Of a stretch of DNA of 64,000 bases, positions 12,501-23,611 are shown piece after piece. Position numbers and translations under genes: made by a program. Numbering within the stretch: position 1 is the first letter of the stretch; each line of letters opens with the position of its first letter. Origin of the DNA: Panicum virgatum (Eukaryota; Streptophyta; Magnoliopsida; Poales; Poaceae); contig NC_053145.1 in the NCBI RefSeq assembly GCF_016808335.1, positions 28,903,120 to 28,967,119 on the forward strand, written 5' to 3'. The notes beneath the pieces were generated by a model, which saw nothing but the letters and a program-made list of their open reading frames with translations, did no database searches and was not told where the DNA came from.

Positions 12501-12750
12501 AAGTAGATTTATCATAACTTAAATACAATGATTCATCTACAAAGGTGGTAATGTCCTCACCTCCTGTCAGACATTTCTTCATGGACATGGGGCAATCTCT
12601 CTTGTAATGCCCTCTCTGCTTGCACATCAAGCACTGGCCTTTTCAATAGGGAAATTCTCCCAATTTTTCTTCTGAGGGGCGTTGGAAGAACCGCTCTCGT
12701 TCTGATGCTTGCCAGGTGGGAATGGCTTCTTCTGAAAATTCTTCATTTTC
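9575..12750 (-). pseudogene. Copia polyprotein remnant of element C: zinc knuckle, protease, integrase, RT, RNase H
   Basis: Read on the minus strand from right to left. A C-x2-C zinc knuckle (QCLMCKQRGHYKRDC, about 12,590-12,635) is followed by protease (WWIDSGATVHV). Next come the GAG-pre-integrase finger (LWHCRLGHISRG), the integrase core (IIHTDICGP, then FTDDYSRYGY, 11,706-12,101) and the integrase C-terminus (11,060-11,557). Reverse transcriptase runs 10,325-11,032 and 9968-10,306 with the catalytic LYVDDM. RNase H is 9575-9777 (DFAGDVDDRKSTSGY). Premature stops and frame changes separate these blocks at about 12,650, 12,110, 11,600, 11,050 and 10,320, so no functional polyprotein is possible. 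RNase H is cut at the insertion of element B. Confidence 0.85.
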
Positions 12751-13154
12751 TACTGAACTTGGAAGACATATTGTCCACCACCTTGGGCCTTTTGCCTTTC
12801 TTCTTCTTGCACACACATGCCAATCTGCTTTTCTAGGTCCCAGTTATCTTGCTGAGTGTTATAATTCACATGAAAAGACTCAAAAGTCTTAGGCAGTGAC
12901 TTAAACACTAGCTGCACTAGGAATGGTTCTGGGAGAGGCATCTCCATGGTCTTCAGCTTATTTGCCATGTGGCTCATTTCTAAGATATGTTCTCTGATGC
13001 CACTGCCGGTGTATTTCTTGCTCATGAGCTGCTCTGCTAGTGTCGAAGAATAGTCCTTGGAGGAACCAGTGAACTGGCTCTTTACCTTAGCCAAATATTC
13101 TGTAGTGGTGGCACAGTCTGGTATTGCCATTCTGATAGCATCTGTAATGGACCC

Positions 13155-13678
13155 TGTTGACACTAATTTGCGCCAACACACTCGAAAACGCTAGAACGCG
13201 CAGCAAGATCGTCAAAACGATCAACACCAGCAGCCTCCCTGCGCCGACCGGTTAGACCGGTATAGCGGACCGGTCAGACCGGTACTCCAGGAAGACGACG
13301 AAGACCTAGAACCAAGAGCTCGGGAGGGACCCGTCGGAGCTAATGGAGCTAGAGTTGCTCAGAGGTCGGCAGGCCACTCAGAATGCCATCGAACGCCGTG
13401 GAGACGATTGAAGAACAACAGATGGGGTTGGAAAAGTTAGGGTTTAGAGGTAAAAGGTAAAGGATAAATGTGTGAATCGATTGGGATTCACCTCAATCGG
13501 CCTTAGCCTTGATATTTATAGGCCGGGGAAAACGTACCCCTTCACGAGTAGGATTACATGAGGACTCTTTACAAAAACCCTAATTCTACTCGGACTGTAC
13601 AAACCAGACCGGTCTGACCGGTCGGCCCGACCGATCAGACCGGTCGACCTCAGCAGGTGCCAAATTTGGCTGTCAACA
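13155..13678 (-). repeat. 3' LTR of element D
   Basis: Bounded by TGTTGACACT and GGCTGTCAACA. A minus-strand TATA box (CTATAAATATC, about 13,508-13,518) lies inside. Copies of ACCGGTCAGACCGGT occur near 13,245-13,290 and 13,610-13,650. The adjoining 13,679-13,699, read on the minus strand, is the polypurine tract ending AGCAGGGGGGCATA. Confidence 0.92.
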
Positions 13679-13811
13679 TATGCCCCCCCTGCTTTTTGGT
13701 GAGTTTCACAAACCAAAAAGCAAGAACTATCATGATGTACATGTTTTACATAGAGCACACAATTCTAAAAATAAAACTAAGGGCGATATCCAATACCGGC
13801 CGTCTTCATCT

Positions 13812-15960
13812 TCACGCACTTTGCCAAACGCTAGGATAGAATTTCTTCAAGTATCTCCCATTGATAGCCCTGGGTAGACGTTCACCTTGCACCATCTCCA
13901 CCATATACGAATTTCCAGAGATAACTTTGATAATCTTGTATGGACCCTCCCAACTTGGCGACCATTTGCCAAACTTGTTGCTTTTCATCCCAAGAGGCAA
14001 AATTGTCTTCCAAACCAGATCCCCAACCTGAAAAGATTTAAGTTTTACCTTTTTGTTGTAAGCTCTGGCCACCCGAAGTTTGTCTTTCTCAATCTCCTTC
14101 AAAGCCTTCAAACGCTTGTCGGTCACCTCATCAATATTATCCATCATCAAATCATGGTAATCAACAATGGAGAGGTCATTTTGCTTTGCCAACCTACATG
14201 CGCCCAGATTTACCTCAACAGGTAAAATGGCCTCTTGACCATACACAAGCTCAAAAGGAGTAACTTTAGTAGAACCATGTCTAGATATACGATGAGCCCA
14301 CAATGCTTCGGATAACACTTCATGCCACCTCTTAGGATTTTCTTCTATCTTCTTCTTGATGAGTTTGATCAAAATCTTATTACTAGACTCGGCCTGCCCA
14401 TTAGCCTGAGCATAGTATGGAGATGAATTGAGCAACTTAATTTTATAAGATTTGGCAAAGGCACGCACCTCTTTTGATATAAATGAAGGACCTTGATCCG
14501 TTGTCAAAGTTTGTGGAATGCCGAATCTATGAATAATATGCTCAATAATAAACTCAATTACCTCCCTATGTGTCATATTCTTCAAAGTAACTGTTTCAGT
14601 CCACTTAGTAAAATAATCTGTAGCAACTAACACGAAGCGATGCCCCTTTGAAGATGGAGGATTAATTTGTCCAATAAAATCCAACCCCAACCTCGGAACG
14701 GCCATGGTTTAATAATAGGATGCATCAACGCAGCAGGCACCAATTGCAAATCACCAAATCGCTGACATTCTTCACACCCTTTATAGTATCTAAAACAATC
14801 GGACAGCACGGTGGGCCAATAGAAACCAGCTCTTCTGAGTAACCACTTCATCTTGGGAGCCGATTGATGAGTACCACAAATACCTTCATGAACCTCACCC
14901 ATAGCAACCCGAGCCTGATCCGAGTCTAAACATTTGAGGAGCAAATCTTCGGCAGTTCGACGATAAAGCTCATCGTCAATTAAAATGTACTTGAAGGCTA
15001 AACGCCGAATATTTCTCTCTGCACCACGACCAGGATCTCTCAAATATGATATAAGAGGGACCCTCCAATCCTGAGCTTCGGCCGAAACAATTGAATCAAC
15101 TTTTTTGGCCGAATCAGAATCAGCAGCTGCATCACCGGTCAGACCGGTCTCTGGACCGGTCAGACCGGTCTGGGCGGTCAAACCGGTTTCGCTGACCGGT
15201 CGGACCGGTGCGTCCAAAACCAGACACTCGACTTTCGTTTGCATCGGCTTGCGAATGTTGAAATATTTTTTCTTAACATTATAGCCAGATGCTTGTTGCG
15301 CCAGAGTATTTGCCTTTCCATTCTCCTCCCTCGGATTATGTTTGATAATAAATTCATCGAAAGAGGAAATAATATCAAGGCATTTATCAAGATATGCATT
15401 TAGAGAACCATTATAACACTGGCATACCTTAGATACTTGCTACACCACCAGAAGAGAATCTCCAAAGGCTTCAACATGCTTCACGCCCATGGATTGCAAG
15501 AATTCCAAGCCAAATAGAAGAGCCTCATATTCAACTTGGTTATTTGTGCACTCTTCTTCCAATCGGTTTGAAAATTAAAAAACAGCACCATTCAGAGAAA
15601 TAAGAACAACACCAATCCCTTGACCATCATCACAAACCGATCCATCAAAGTACAACTTCCATGGTGTGCAAGTAATATAGCTGACTTCTTGTCTCCGCAT
15701 CAATAAGTCGTCGGCTTATATAAGTCATGACATACTCCTTGTCTTCGGTTCTTGAGTCAAAACAGTCCCAATGACATTATCTTCAACAGCCACATAAAGC
15801 CTGAAAGGAACCCCTCTCCTAGACGCCTTGAGCACAGGTGTTGAAGACAAATAAACCTTGATCTTTTCAAAAGCCTCTTGCTATTCTGCCCCCTAAGTAA
15901 ATTCGTTTTCATTCTTTAACCGAAGAATAGAAGTAAGAGCATCAATATGCCTTATTACAA
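13812..15960 (-). pseudogene. Ty3/gypsy RNase H and integrase remnant of element D
   Basis: From the right, about 15,690-15,960 carries the RT-RNase H connection (FEKIKVYLSSTPVL). About 15,244-15,690 carries an RNase H-like domain (YEALLFGLEF), with an in-frame stop. The integrase H2C2 finger follows at 14,700-15,244 (HEGICGTHQ, CEECQRF). The integrase core and C-terminus form an open 297-codon frame at 13,812-14,705. That frame retains the catalytic triad as D9, D70 and E106 (GLDFIG, TTDQGPSF, NGQAESSNK) with the expected 35 residues between the last two. A single-base frame change near 14,700 separates finger from core. The frame ends YLKKFYPSVWQSA 133 bp before the LTR. Confidence 0.85.
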
Positions 15961-16122
15961 ATAGTTTGCCAATTTTCTAACTCGAATTGAAAAACTTCTA
16001 ATTCGGCTTTTATCCGCTGATGTTGCAATTTTCAACCAGCTCAAGACCTTAAATACTTGATCAAAGTCTTGAGAGCCCCTTGCAAACTGATCTGTTGCAT
16101 AGAAACTTCATGAGGTAAATTA

Positions 16123-19100
16123 TCATTTGCCAATATTTTGCCCCCCCCCCCGAGCACTTAAATGTCGTCGAGCTCTATATTGCTGCTCTTTTGGTGTAGC
16201 CTCATGATCCACTAGCTCCTCATTGCCTTGTACCGAGAATGCTAGCGGTGTTTCTCCACCGCAAGGAACCGAAATGGGCATTGCCAATTCGGCTTTCTGT
16301 TCTGCTGAAACCTCAACCGGTCTGACCGGTTGCTCTGGGCGGTCAGACCGGTCGCTTGTACCGGTCAGACCGGTTGCCTGAGGCGGTTTCGACCGGTCGT
16401 GCTGGCTGGTCAACTGCTTTAACCCTCCATACCTTGCCCTGAGGTACCATTGGTTTGTTGTGGTTGAATTGTTTGTCCCTCAGCCTCTTGAACTGCTGCT
16501 CCTTCTCCTGAGCATGTAGGCGTTGCAGCTTCCTTCTTTGAGAACGAGTCAACCCTGGAGGACACCATCTTGGTTGAAAGTACTTTGATTTTGAGCTACT
16601 GCTGCTGGCCTCATGATCATTGTCCATGATCGGCCTTTGGACAGAAGGATTGACCGATTTACCAAAAACCATCGGCCTTGTACCCGCATCATTGACAACC
16701 ACTTTGATATTGCCGATTTGCACAACATCATCGGCTTTAGCTTTCTCTGGATCAATAGTGGGTTGTACCTCTTCTTTCTTCTCCTTGACACAGTAAACCT
16801 ATCTCGGAGAATGAGCTTTGCCCGGCCTCTGATGAGACCGGTCTGACCGGTCAGCGGTGACCGGTCTGACCGGTGCAGGCTGTCGCCTCTGACCTGATTG
16901 GTTGGATCTCAATCGGTCATGCACTGGTCGTGCAACCTTGCCGAACACAGGCCTTCTGTGATCCTCCTCCTTGTGGTGAGATGATGGGTATAGCATCGGA
17001 TAACAATACATCCAAATTCCTTCATGCCCCCATGTAGGACAAGAAAAACCCGATGCCGGTGACACCCATGACGTAGCAGCATACACCTTCGGAGGAGGCA
17101 ATACTGTAGTGCTACCACCCCTACGCTTGCTGGATTCTCCCCTAGGAGAAGAATGCTTGCCTTGATGTGGAGGTGAACTTGGTTGTTTTTCTAGTGGCCG
17201 ATCTTTTGGAACGGTCTTTGTGTACTTGTTCAGTAGCTGAGCAAAGGTGAGCTTCTGCTTTGTAAAACTCCCCTGCACCTTTGACTCATTAACCGTCTGA
17301 GTACCTCCTTCCGGGCACTTAGGTTTGAAAGTTCTAGGCTGGCCTTTTGTCTGGCCGGTCTGACCGGTTGAGGTGACCGGTCGTGCCTGAGTTGCAGGCC
17401 GACTCGTCTTTTGAGAGGAACTTTCTTGCCCCCCGGGCCTTGAAGCTTTGACAGTGATCTTCAGTGACTCCTTTCCATCAGGAGTCTTCTCCATCATCAC
17501 TTCCCTAGCCTGAATCTTGTCATTGATATTTTTCAGCCTTGGCTCACCAATGATAATATTTTTCCCTTTTGCTCCTTCGACTTGTTCCGGCCGAATGAGT
17601 ACCTTGACATTATCCGAATCAATCATATGGACAGGGAATGACGCATTGTCATCTTTTACCTCATGCATTGCCAATCATCCTTCATTGACGGCCGATTGGA
17701 TTTTTCGACGAAAGATATTGCAATCATTAGTTGCATGAGAAACAGTATTATGCCACTTGCAATATGCATGCTGCTTTAGCTCCTCAAGTGGCGGTATGAC
17801 ATGTGACAACTTGATGTTTCCGCTTCTAAGCAATTCATCAAATATGCGATCACACTTAGAAACATCAAATGTGAAACGAACTTGTTCTTGCCGATTCTTC
17901 GAAATCGGCTTAAGCGATGAACAAGAAAATGGCTTAGCATCTGATGGCCATATGAATTCAGCAACATAAGCTTCCTTTTTCTCGTCGTCCAAATCAGATT
18001 TACAATCGACATGTATGGACCGATGAGTATTATGGGCATCTTTTGCGCTCTGGAGTCTAAATTCTAAACCCAAGACTTTCATGTGCAAATAATTAATAGT
18101 GTAGTACTCAAAGCCTTCAAGTTCTTTTTTCAAATAAGAACGCAAACCATCAAAAGCCAAATCAGCCAATTCCTTTTCAGAAACTATTAAATTGAAACAT
18201 CGGTTCTTTATATCTTTAAACCTTCGGAAGTAATCCGAAGCAGGCTCATCTTGGCCTTGCCTAACCGATGCCAAATCCGACAGTTTAGCTTCATTGTGCC
18301 CATTATAAAAATGATCATGAAACTTACATTCCAACTGATTCCAAGATTGAATAGAATTCGGGGCCAATGAAGAAAACCAAGAAAAAGCGGTTCCAGTCAA
18401 AGATAATGAAAATAAGCGAATGCGTAAAGCCTCATGAAAACCAGCTTTTCCCAGTTGTAAGATATATTGGTCAATGTGCTCCCAAGGTGCTTTATTATCA
18501 TCACCACTAAATTTCACAAAATCAGGAACACACCAACCAGCAGGAAAAGAAACTAAATCAAATTCAAAAGGATATGGCTTTTGGTATAATGTAGAATTAC
18601 CTATATCCACACCGAATTTAGTTTTCATCGCACTAGCCGGATCCTCTTTTAACCTAGCGGGATCGGCTTTGCATCTACCACTCGTGGATGCTTGTGCTAC
18701 AGAAGTAAGGCGATGTTCTAAAGGATTATCTTGTAGCATCGTCTGAACTGAACTTATCGGTGCATGCCCCGCAGAATTTTCATGTACATTAACAAAAATC
18801 GGTTCATGTGAAGAACCAGATTCTTGTGAAGGAGAAGGCTGCACACAATTTGTCATCTCATTGGTTCGACTAAAAGAGTAGACGTGTTCGGTGTAGATGT
18901 TACTGGGCTGACCACCATCGCATTCGGCTGTACCAGCTGCAATGGTGATGTTTGCCCTGCAAAATAGCTCGTCGGCATGCCATATAGTAGTTCTTGAACA
19001 GATGCTAGCATAGCCGATGAATTAGCAGTTTGAAAGCACAATTATCATCTACGGATTTGCCTTTTTTCATGATATCTATTTGATCTTTTAAATCATTCAT

Positions 19101-19396
19101 GGGCTTATATATATCAGCAATTTTCTTATCCATAATAGATGATAATTGGCTAAACAAGTCGGAAGATGAAGTGTTTACATTTCTTATTACCTCGACTTGC
19201 TTATTCTTGAGCGTGAAGGAGCGCATCACGAAGTCTTGAACCCTCGTGACCTGGCCTTGCTGATTTTTCTTGAATCCTTCAAGAATTGTGCTTTGAAGTG
19301 CTCCCTGACCACCAAGTACTCTTGGCGCTCCTCCTCGCTGAGTTCCTCGATAGATGTGGAGATGTTGCCTTCGTCGAGGTCAGTGATGACGCCCAT
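16123..19396 (-). pseudogene. Gag and gag-pol linker of element D
   Basis: The likely start is ATG 19,394-19,396 (MGVITDLDEGN), with a frame change near 19,230. The capsid domain (retrotransposon gag, PF03732-like) is at 17,675-18,856 with LTGTAFSWFSSLAPNSIQSW and ASDYFRRFKDIKNRC. The linker (16,123-17,674) carries YFQPRWCPPGLTRSQRRK and MVPQGKVWRVK, which I recognise from gag-pol of grass gypsy elements. In-frame peptides such as TGLTG, PVRPV and DRSDR come from the 9-bp repeat. The frame breaks at about 19,000, 17,674 and 16,410. A run of twelve C bases near 16,141 marks the point after which pol sequence is missing. Confidence 0.8.
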
Positions 19397-19447
19397 CTTC
19401 TTTGAGAACTAGATTAGATCGGTTTAAAAACCAGATTAATCTGTACC

Positions 19448-19468
19448 CAGCGGAGTCGCCAAAAAGTG
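19448..19468 (-). other. Primer-binding site region of element D
   Basis: The minus strand reads TTTTTGGCGACTCCGCTGGG just inside the 5' LTR. The same TGGCGACTCCGCTGG lies in element H at the same place (left of 37,266). The priming tRNA was not identified. Confidence 0.6.
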
Positions 19469-19993
19469 TGTTGACACTAATTTGCGCCAACACACTCAAA
19501 AACGCTAGAACGCGCAGCAAGATCGTCAAAATGATCAACACCAGTAGCCTCCCTGCGCCGACCGGTTAGACCGGTATAGCGGACCGGTCAGACCGGTACT
19601 CCAGAAAGATGGCGAAGACCTAGAACCAAGAGCTCGGGAGGGACCCCGTCGGAGCTAATGGAGCTAGGGTTGCTCTGAGGTCGGCAGGCCACTCAGAATG
19701 CCATCGAACGCCGTGGAGACGAGCGAAGAACAACAGATGGGGTTGGAAAAGTTAGGGTTTAGAGGTAAAAGGTAAAGGATAAATGTGTGAATCGATTGGG
19801 ATTCACCTCAATCGGCCTTAGCCTTTATATTTATAGGCCGGAGAAGACGTACCCCTTCCCGAGTAGGATTACATGAGGACTCTTTACAAAAACCCTAATT
19901 CTATTCGGACTGTACAAACCAGACCGGTCTGACCGGTCGGCCCGACCGGTCAGACCGGTCGACCTCAGCAGGTGCCAAACTTGGCTGTCAACA
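19469..19993 (-). repeat. 5' LTR of element D
   Basis: Same sequence as 13,155-13,678 with scattered substitutions and one extra C (GGACCCCGTC at about 19,641). It contains the minus-strand TATA box near 19,827-19,837 and the same ACCGGTCAGACCGGT clusters. It is followed by the target duplication GACCC. Confidence 0.92.
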
Positions 19994-20268
19994 GACCCCT
20001 TGATAATCATCAGGCACTTGTGGTTTGAAGCATTCCACTGTGCCCGCTTGATATCAAACTGAGTCCAAGCTCTGTCATAGGCTGCCTCACAGGCATTCCA
20101 TGTGAGATCTAATTCATTCTGACCTCTGACGGATTTAACTGGACCTTCTGGAGCTGGCGATTGTGTGGCATAGCCTATATTAGCCATCGCCAAAGCAATT
20201 TCTAACTTCTGAAACCATTTCCCATAATTCTGACCATCCAAATCTGGGATGGCATTCACATAGGACAT

Positions 20269-21363
20269 AGCAATAGCTCCTGAAATTTAAATTCAGAAAA
20301 GTGAGGACATGTTCAAGATAATAATGATAGTTGCATGTTTCAATTTAACTTTGGCCAAAATCAAAACAAACAACATTTTTGTGCATCAAGTCTAAATCAC
20401 CTTTGGGCAGAAATAGAAATAATGCATAATAAAATTCTAAACCAAAAATCATCACATTGCATTATCAACTTTGGTAAGAAAAGGACAATATCATAATTTA
20501 TAAAATTCTGAATTCATAAACTAAAAATTCTATATCACTCTATTCAATTATCCCTTTGGTTCAAATTAAATAGAGCAATAATTCACAGCGGAAACATGAA
20601 AGATATTCTAAAAGTACTAAGACATTTACTGAAAAAATCAGTTCTGGAATATGCACGTTGGTACATAATTTCTTCTAGTTCAAAAAATTCTAAAAGAATT
20701 CATCCAAAAATTCCAATCTATATTTAACCGAAAAATCGAAAAAGGAAAAAATCTTCTCATCTTCTTATTTGGCCCGCCCGTGTGGCCCAACTCAGCTCAG
20801 CGCGCGTGGCCTGCTTCCAGCCGTAGCCCAAGTGCCAGCCCACGCTGGCCCACCGGCCTTCTCCCGCCACAGCGCTCCCCCAGTGCCATCTCGGCCGTCG
20901 GCGGAGATGCGACGCCGACGGCCACCCACAACCCATGCCTCGTATAAAAGGGGCTGGGGCTCGGGGTGAGGAAACCCTAGGGTTTTCTTTCATTCTATCT
21001 GCCTCCTCCCCTCTTCTTCCCCTGACGTAGAGGTGGCGACAAGAGGAGGAGCGGCGCTGGCGCGGCTCCTCTCGCCGGCGGACGCGTCCACCGGAGTGTG
21101 GGCGCGCCGTCGTCGAGGGGTGACACACCCAGTGCCCCGATGTCCACACGTGCGGAGCCCGACGGTGGAGTTCTTCGCCATCCGAGCGGGAGCTCGGAGG
21201 CTATGCGTGCGGTGGCAGGGAAGGCCCTTTGGAGCCAGGTAAGTCTACTCTCCCGGCCCCGGTTCTTGCCCTAACCCTAGATCTAGGGTTAGGGTTTCTG
21301 GATTTGCGATTCTTTGGTTTTTTCTTGGTTCTTTTCCCAAATCCCCGATCCATAGCCTAGATA
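20269..21363 (-). other. Long untranslated leader of copia element C
   Basis: About 1.1 kb lies between the primer-binding site and the gag ATG. The gag-proximal half (20,269-20,760) is AT-rich and ends TTTAAATTTCAGGAGC just before the gag start, which looks like a splice acceptor on the minus strand. The distal half (20,760-21,260) is GC-rich. Read on the plus strand it looks like a promoter and first exon: GTATAAAAGGGGC (about 20,942), AAACCCTAGGG, and a CAGGTAAGT donor (about 21,237). No protein frame is convincing on either strand. Confidence 0.5.
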
Positions 21364-21377
21364 GGAGTTTGATACCA
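21364..21377 (-). other. Primer-binding site of element C
   Basis: On the minus strand it reads TGGTATCAAACTCC, one base inside the LTR edge. The first eight bases match the initiator-methionine tRNA binding site (TGGTATCA) used by most copia elements. It marks the right side as the 5' end of C. Confidence 0.65.
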
Positions 21378-21572
21378 TTGTTGTGTTCTAGTCGTGTGGG
21401 TTCTGACCAAGATCGGGTTCTAGGCACAAATCGAGGGAAAAAGGCTAGATGCACTGTAAGAGAGAGAGGGAGAGTGAGAGAAGGAGGAGAGCAAATCGGT
21501 GGCGGAGTCAGTAGCAGTGGCGGGCGCGGCCGTCGGTGGTGGCGCATGGGCGGCGGAGCTGGCACTGGTATC

Positions 21573-22496
21573 TGATGAGGAGTAGGCCCGATCTTCCGAG
21601 AGGTAGAGGTAAATTTGATTGGTGGAGTGTGTGACATTCGCGATCCGGCTTCTAATCAGCACGATTCGAATTCAAGCAACCATTACACCACTGCTCCATT
21701 GGTTATCAACCAAGCACAACTTGATTGACCTCGCCGAGAAGGCTTTTTCTGCAAGCGAATCGAAGAACACAAGCAAGAAGATGTAAACACGCAATCTGAT
21801 ATTGCAAATATGAATGAAGCGAATCAAAGAGGGGTTGGAGAACTCGATTCCAAAGGACTAATCGACACAGTGGAGGAGATCAAGAATGGGGGCCCTGGAT
21901 CACTGTAAAAGGACTTGTCGCCACAGTTACAACGAATCAATCTCTGTTTCTCGAAGGAAAACACAAGAACTAAACAAACCCCAGTCTAAAAGGCGGCGGC
22001 TACTGAGTTTATATCCTAAGGAACGTCCTAGGGTTGTTGGTGGAGGCCAAGGGGGCGTCCATCACTTGGGACAACACGGTACACGGGCCAACAGCCCAAA
22101 AGACAGTGTTTCAACGATTCCTGCCGACTCCGAATGAATTTAGGCCTCAAACCAGTGCCATTGGAAGATCCTTGAAATTATCGTTCCATCCATATAAAGA
22201 GCATCCCAAATGGACTCCGTATGCGGCCTGGGCGTTGATTTTAGTGTGGGCAGCTCCTGAACTCCGAAGCAGACTCGAACTCGACTTGGATTGGGCCTCC
22301 AACTCGGCTTGGCTGCCCTTGCTGGTCCACCACTCCTCCAAACTCCTCCCCAACATCCTCTTCATCATCTCCATGGTTTCTAACAATAATTAAATCATTA
22401 GGTAGTAATTTATTCTCAAATCCAGATGACAAATTTATTTGGAATGAGCTCACCATATAATCAATGATCGTATCCAAAGGGTTCGTGCTCTCATCA
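21573..22496 (-). repeat. 3' LTR of element E
   Basis: 924 bp, with a minus-strand TATA-like TAGGATATAAACTC at about 22,007-22,020. Relative to the right LTR it lacks about 35 bp near 22,110 (the ACAGATTCTGGACG stretch). The same LTR family recurs at 27,178 and 62,405. Confidence 0.85.
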
Positions 22497-22747
22497 TCCT
22501 CCCCTTCTTGAAAGAAAAGCCGTCCTCGGTGCTGATTGTATTCGCAACTGATCCTATAGGCTCCTTGATCCGAATCCACATGAGCTTTGTCAATACTATC
22601 CTGCAAAAGATTAGTACTAACAAAAGGCAGCATAGGAATAGATGGCGTATGAATATCAATAGTGTCGGATCCACTTAGTTGATTACAATATTGAACAACA
22701 AAAGAATAATTTAGATTTGCACAAATGTAAACCCGATGTATCAAATA
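22497..22747 (-). other. PPT and 3' untranslated part of element E
   Basis: Between the 3' LTR and the gag stop, with PPT at 22,497-22,510. The remainder shows no domain. Confidence 0.6.
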
Positions 22748-23611
22748 TTATCCTTTGTTGTTATACTTGCCAATAACATGATATGTATGTCTCGACAACC
22801 ATGGCAAATCAGCACACATAAAGAGTTTCTCCTTTAAATTACTTAGATTACACAAAACATCAAATTTAATGTAACCTAAGGTTTGTAAAGAAGACAATAA
22901 TTTCATCTCATCTGTATCACTAGCAACATGAATCACATTTATAAATTCAGCAAAAGCGTGTGGTTCAGTGCTCTCATGTTCATGATCAGGTAAGTCAACT
23001 TTATCACAGGGAATATGAAGCAAATCATCTTGTGACAAAGGTAAATCAAGAGTTGGTCCCACTAATAGTTTCTCTGTCATAGTATGATTGGTGGAAGAAT
23101 TCAGCACATCAAAAAAAGCCTCACCATCCATGAGTGCAACACCATGAGCATTACCTTTGCTCTCAATTTTAGCGGAAGTAATAGGTGCATTGTCAAGTGA
23201 TGGCTCTGAATTTTCACATGAGGATGTGAGCTCCTCATTTTCTTCCATATCGTTCTTGTCCTCTTGCTTTTGATCAGCATCCTGCAAAAGGTTAGGCGTA
23301 GCAAGAGAAATAACAATGGATTGAACCTCTATGTTTTGCACTTCACCATATGAATTCAAAGCAGGAGGTGGATTAACAAAGGTTTCACGCATAAGATGTT
23401 TCATATCTATCCATGTTTTGGGTTTATCTGAAGAACTTGAAGAATCCCACCAAACTAAAGCTGAGTGTCGCAAAACACTAGCTGCATTTTTTACCTTCCT
23501 CCTTGGACACATGCAACGAGTTGCAAATATGTTATCTATATTAATTTCCCACTCCAAGTACGCATCAGAACCCACACCATCATATGTTGGTGGATATGAA
23601 AAACCTGTCAT
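22748..23611 (-). CDS. Gag-like protein of element E (287 aa, open)
   Basis: The frame starts at ATG 23,609-23,611 (MTGFSYPPTYDGVGSDAYLE) and is open to its stop. Residues about 10-80 have the pattern of a Ty3-type gag N-terminal capsid domain: YDG..DAYLEWE, the RRKVKNAASVLRHSALVWW core, then WIDMKHLMRETFVNP. The remaining 200 residues are acidic, of low conservation and without a zinc knuckle. The protein would form or enter virus-like particles. It is the only frame in the element, so other enzymes would have to come from an autonomous partner. An open frame in a pol-less element suggests either recent insertion or selection on gag. Confidence 0.6.
   Translation of the reverse strand: MTGFSYPPTYDGVGSDAYLEWEINIDNIFATRCMCPRRKVKNAASVLRHSALVWWDSSSSSDKPKTWIDMKHLMRETFVNPPPALNSYGEVQNIEVQSIVISLATPNLLQDADQKQEDKNDMEENEELTSSCENSEPSLDNAPITSAKIESKGNAHGVALMDGEAFFDVLNSSTNHTMTEKLLVGPTLDLPLSQDDLLHIPCDKVDLPDHEHESTEPHAFAEFINVIHVASDTDEMKLLSSLQTLGYIKFDVLCNLSNLKEKLFMCADLPWLSRHTYHVIGKYNNKG

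Larger units (their letters stand above)
13155..19993 (-). mobile_element. Element D: complete Ty3/gypsy insertion (6.84 kb), lacking most of RT
   Basis: Both LTRs are present (524 and 525 bp, differing at only a handful of sites). The ends are TGTTGACA and TGTCAACA, and a perfect 5-bp target-site duplication GACCC lies at 13,150-13,154 and 19,994-19,998. On the minus strand the order is gag, linker, RNase H, integrase. The reverse-transcriptase palm expected between the linker and RNase H is not found, so D could move only with help. The near identity of the LTRs implies a fairly recent insertion into gag of element C. Confidence 0.92.
12750..20268 (-). pseudogene. Copia gag of element C, split by insertion of element D
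   Basis: Gag begins at ATG 20,266-20,268 (MSYVNAIPDLDGQNYGKWFQ) and runs to 19,994. It resumes in frame at 13,154 and ends at a stop at 12,750. The middle, 13,155-19,993, is element D, flanked by GACCC on both sides, so removing D and one GACCC restores the frame. The part after the junction (about 135 residues) matches the UBN2-type copia capsid, with TEYLAKVKSQF, ILEMSHMANKLK and LVQLVFKSLPKTFESF. A TAG separates it from the zinc knuckle further left. Confidence 0.85.
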
